Source: Anoxybacter fermentans (GTDB lineage: Bacteria > Bacillota > Halanaerobiia > DY22613). From it: DNA of 64,000 nucleotides. Positions within the stretch are counted from its first letter, which is position 1, and every line of letters starts with the position of its first letter. This document shows, piece after piece, positions 62,359 to 64,000 of this stretch. The stretch covers positions 2,976,001-3,040,000 of the forward strand of contig NZ_CP016379.1 in assembly GCF_003991135.1 (NCBI RefSeq). The letters run 5' to 3'. The translations under genes were made by a program, and so were the position numbers. Under the pieces are notes generated by a model that saw nothing but the letters and a program-made list of their open reading frames with translations, was not told the DNA's origin and ran no database searches.

Positions 62359-63717
62359 ATGGGAGGAAAAGTCCGCTTTATTCATGCTGCGGATATCCAT
62401 CTGGGAAGTCTTTTGCATAGTACCGGGAGAGCTCCTCAAGAGATTTCTAATTTAATTAAAAGAGTTACTTATGAAGCCTTTGTACGGATTTGTAATGCAG
62501 CAATAAAATATAGTGTAGACTTCGTTCTTCTGGCTGGAGACCTTTATGATCATAAATCCCGCTCAGTTGCAGCTAATCAGTTTTTTGTTCATCAATGTCA
62601 ACGGTTAGAGAAAGAGAATATCCCTGTTTATATCATTGCCGGAAACCATGATCCTCTACAGGAACAGGGTGAATTATTTGATTTACCGAAAAATGTATTT
62701 ATTTTCGACAGTGAACAGGTTGAGGTTCAGGAAGTAGTAAATAAAGAGGGAGAACTTATAGCCCGCATTTTGGGTCAATCCTACCGAGGTAGATCTGAGT
62801 CACGAAAGATGTACAGTTCTTTTACGGTTCCCGATACAGGGGTATGTAATATCGGTATATTACATACTCAGCTAGACCCTACGAATAACAACTATGTTCC
62901 CTGTTCGTTAAATGATCTTATTTGCAAAAATGATATTCATTATTGGGCTTTAGGACATATTCATCAACCCCGGATTTTACATAGAACTCATCCTGTTATT
63001 GCTTATTCTGGTATTCCCCAGGGCCGGGATTTTGGTGAAGAAGGAGTAGGCGGCTGTTTTCTGGTAGAGATGACTCCTCAGAATGAACCTGAAATATGGT
63101 TTATTCCTACTTCATCTGTGGTCTGGAAGAGAGTTGAAATTGCTATAGATGAGGATGAGAAGAATGTACCGGAAAATTTTACCTGTTTAGAAAATTTGAT
63201 TCTCAATAAAGCTGAAGATATTTTAAATAAAGTTCCGCCAATTCCAGAAGGTTTTAAATTGGCTCAGGATAATAATTGGCCTGATTTCTTTCAGGGTTAT
63301 ATTATTCAGTGGATTCTAACGGGGCGAGGAGAGATCCATGATTTACTGGTGGAACAAGAGGAAGAAGCTATACGGCTATTGGTGGAAAATTTACAGGATA
63401 GGCTTAAAGATAGAAAACCTTTTTTATGGACTGAATCAGTAGTAGTCCGGACCGGCAAACCTCTTCCACATCTGAAAAGTTTAAAAGAACAGAATCCTAT
63501 CTTTGCTGAAATAGAAGAGATAGTACATTTGTCCTTGACTGATGCTCAATTCAAAAAAGATTTAGTAAGTGAGTTAGGTCAAATTTGGGAAGATCGGGTT
63601 GACCATGAGAATATCAATGAACAGAAGTTTCAGCTTGATGAAGAGACTTTACAGGCGATTGTTAAACAGGCAGAAGAGATCGTTATTGAGAAACTTATTG
63701 AGGGGAGGGAGCTATAG
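62359..63717 (+). CDS. SbcD/YhaO-like DNA repair metallophosphoesterase
   Basis: 452 residues. Calcineurin-type nuclease motifs in order: FIHAADIHLGS (metal Asp/His), LLAGDLYDH, IAGNHDP, ILHTQLD, and GHIHQPRI. Closer to YhaO than SbcD by its extra C-terminal region and the YhaN-like gene that starts inside its stop codon. Probably Mre11-like nuclease paired with an ABC-type ATPase for double-strand break processing. ATG with GAAGGTG. Confidence 0.88.
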   Translation: MGGKVRFIHAADIHLGSLLHSTGRAPQEISNLIKRVTYEAFVRICNAAIKYSVDFVLLAGDLYDHKSRSVAANQFFVHQCQRLEKENIPVYIIAGNHDPLQEQGELFDLPKNVFIFDSEQVEVQEVVNKEGELIARILGQSYRGRSESRKMYSSFTVPDTGVCNIGILHTQLDPTNNNYVPCSLNDLICKNDIHYWALGHIHQPRILHRTHPVIAYSGIPQGRDFGEEGVGGCFLVEMTPQNEPEIWFIPTSSVVWKRVEIAIDEDEKNVPENFTCLENLILNKAEDILNKVPPIPEGFKLAQDNNWPDFFQGYIIQWILTGRGEIHDLLVEQEEEAIRLLVENLQDRLKDRKPFLWTESVVVRTGKPLPHLKSLKEQNPIFAEIEEIVHLSLTDAQFKKDLVSELGQIWEDRVDHENINEQKFQLDEETLQAIVKQAEEIVIEKLIEGREL

Positions 63718-64000
63718 TGAGGATTAAGCGAATATATATTGGGGATTTTGGAATTTTCCGCAACCAGACTCTGGATGAGATTGGCCCGGGGATTGTGGTT
63801 ATAGGAGGACTTAATCGGGCCGGTAAGTCAACATTTCTTAAAATTCTCCGCTATTTAGGGTATGGTTTTCCCCAAAGTGACTCCCTCCCTCCGGCTGTAA
63901 GAAAATATGAAGTTGAGAGTGATGTAATCCTTGATTCTGGAGATATTTTCAATATTCGTTTAACCGGTTATGGAGAACCTATTGTAAATTGTATAGTGGG
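63717..64000 (+). CDS. YhaN/SbcC-like ATPase, N-terminus (runs off window)
   Basis: GTG overlaps the last base of the upstream stop (TAGTG). Begins RIKRIYIGDFGIFRNQTLDE with Walker A GGLNRAGKSTFLKIL near residues 30-44, as in the AAA_27/YhaN family of SMC-like partners of YhaO. Only 94 residues are visible, so coiled-coil and Walker B parts cannot be assessed. Confidence 0.85.
   Translation, partial: MRIKRIYIGDFGIFRNQTLDEIGPGIVVIGGLNRAGKSTFLKILRYLGYGFPQSDSLPPAVRKYEVESDVILDSGDIFNIRLTGYGEPIVNCIV

Overview
This is a replication-origin neighbourhood of a low-GC, anaerobic, amino-acid-fermenting Firmicute. The order mnmE-jag-yidC-yidD-rnpA-oriC-dnaA-dnaN-rlbA-recF-remB-gyrB-gyrA, the T-box before serS and the ornithine/lysine fermentation genes (D-ornithine aminomutase, AKP thiolase, lysine 2,3-aminomutase, 3,5-diaminohexanoate dehydrogenase) suggest a clostridium-like or Halanaerobiales-like genome. 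The exact taxon is inference.

Layout. 1-13.2 kb: oriC core, with DnaA boxes on both sides of dnaA and a third box cluster after gyrA; rpmH is missing from its usual place. 13.2-20.2 kb: a membrane protein, then a ribosomal operon read from three tandem promoters in the order 16S-23S-seven tRNAs-5S-tRNA-Asn, so the 5S gene is displaced. 20.2-34.9 kb: an accessory region with two transposase loci, an inverted duplication that includes the 3' end of tRNA-Asn, and an IS256 remnant. Inside it are six sites with the anatomy of integron attC sites (24.8, 27.8, 28.7, 31.5, 32.2 and 33.4 kb). In the four cassettes whose two ends are both visible, the starting R' box is the exact reverse complement of the closing R'' box. 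Cargo includes a REase-STAND NTPase, a DUF6602-like nuclease, a site-2-type metalloprotease and a NucS/DUF91-like nuclease, which looks like a defence-oriented cassette array. No integron integrase is present (CALIN-like).

35-40.6 kb: a CsoR/CstR-type regulator, a TPR protein paired with a small exported decapeptide-repeat protein (possible peptide signalling pair), and a CoA-disulfide reductase-rhodanese-TusA-DsrE fusion with a divergent-type ArsR regulator; matching palindromes lie upstream of both. 40.9-48.2 kb: the oxidative ornithine pathway ord-ortA-ortB-nudix-oraS-oraE-reactivase. 48.6-54.7 kb: two MFS exporters, kdd, a HAD phosphatase and a decayed argH. 54.8-57.8 kb: kamA with a near-perfect sigma-54 promoter, its probable PAS-AAA-Fis activator, and matching palindromes. 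58-64 kb: sppA, T-box/serS, three tRNAs, and a SbcD/YhaO-YhaN type nuclease-ATPase pair.

Thirteen copies of one highly palindromic intergenic repeat (130-227 bp; long and internally deleted forms) are scattered through the window. One copy interrupts the argH pseudogene, and several are flanked by 7-bp near-direct repeats, so the family behaves like a MITE. All functional calls rest on reading the sequence and recalled family knowledge; no search was run.
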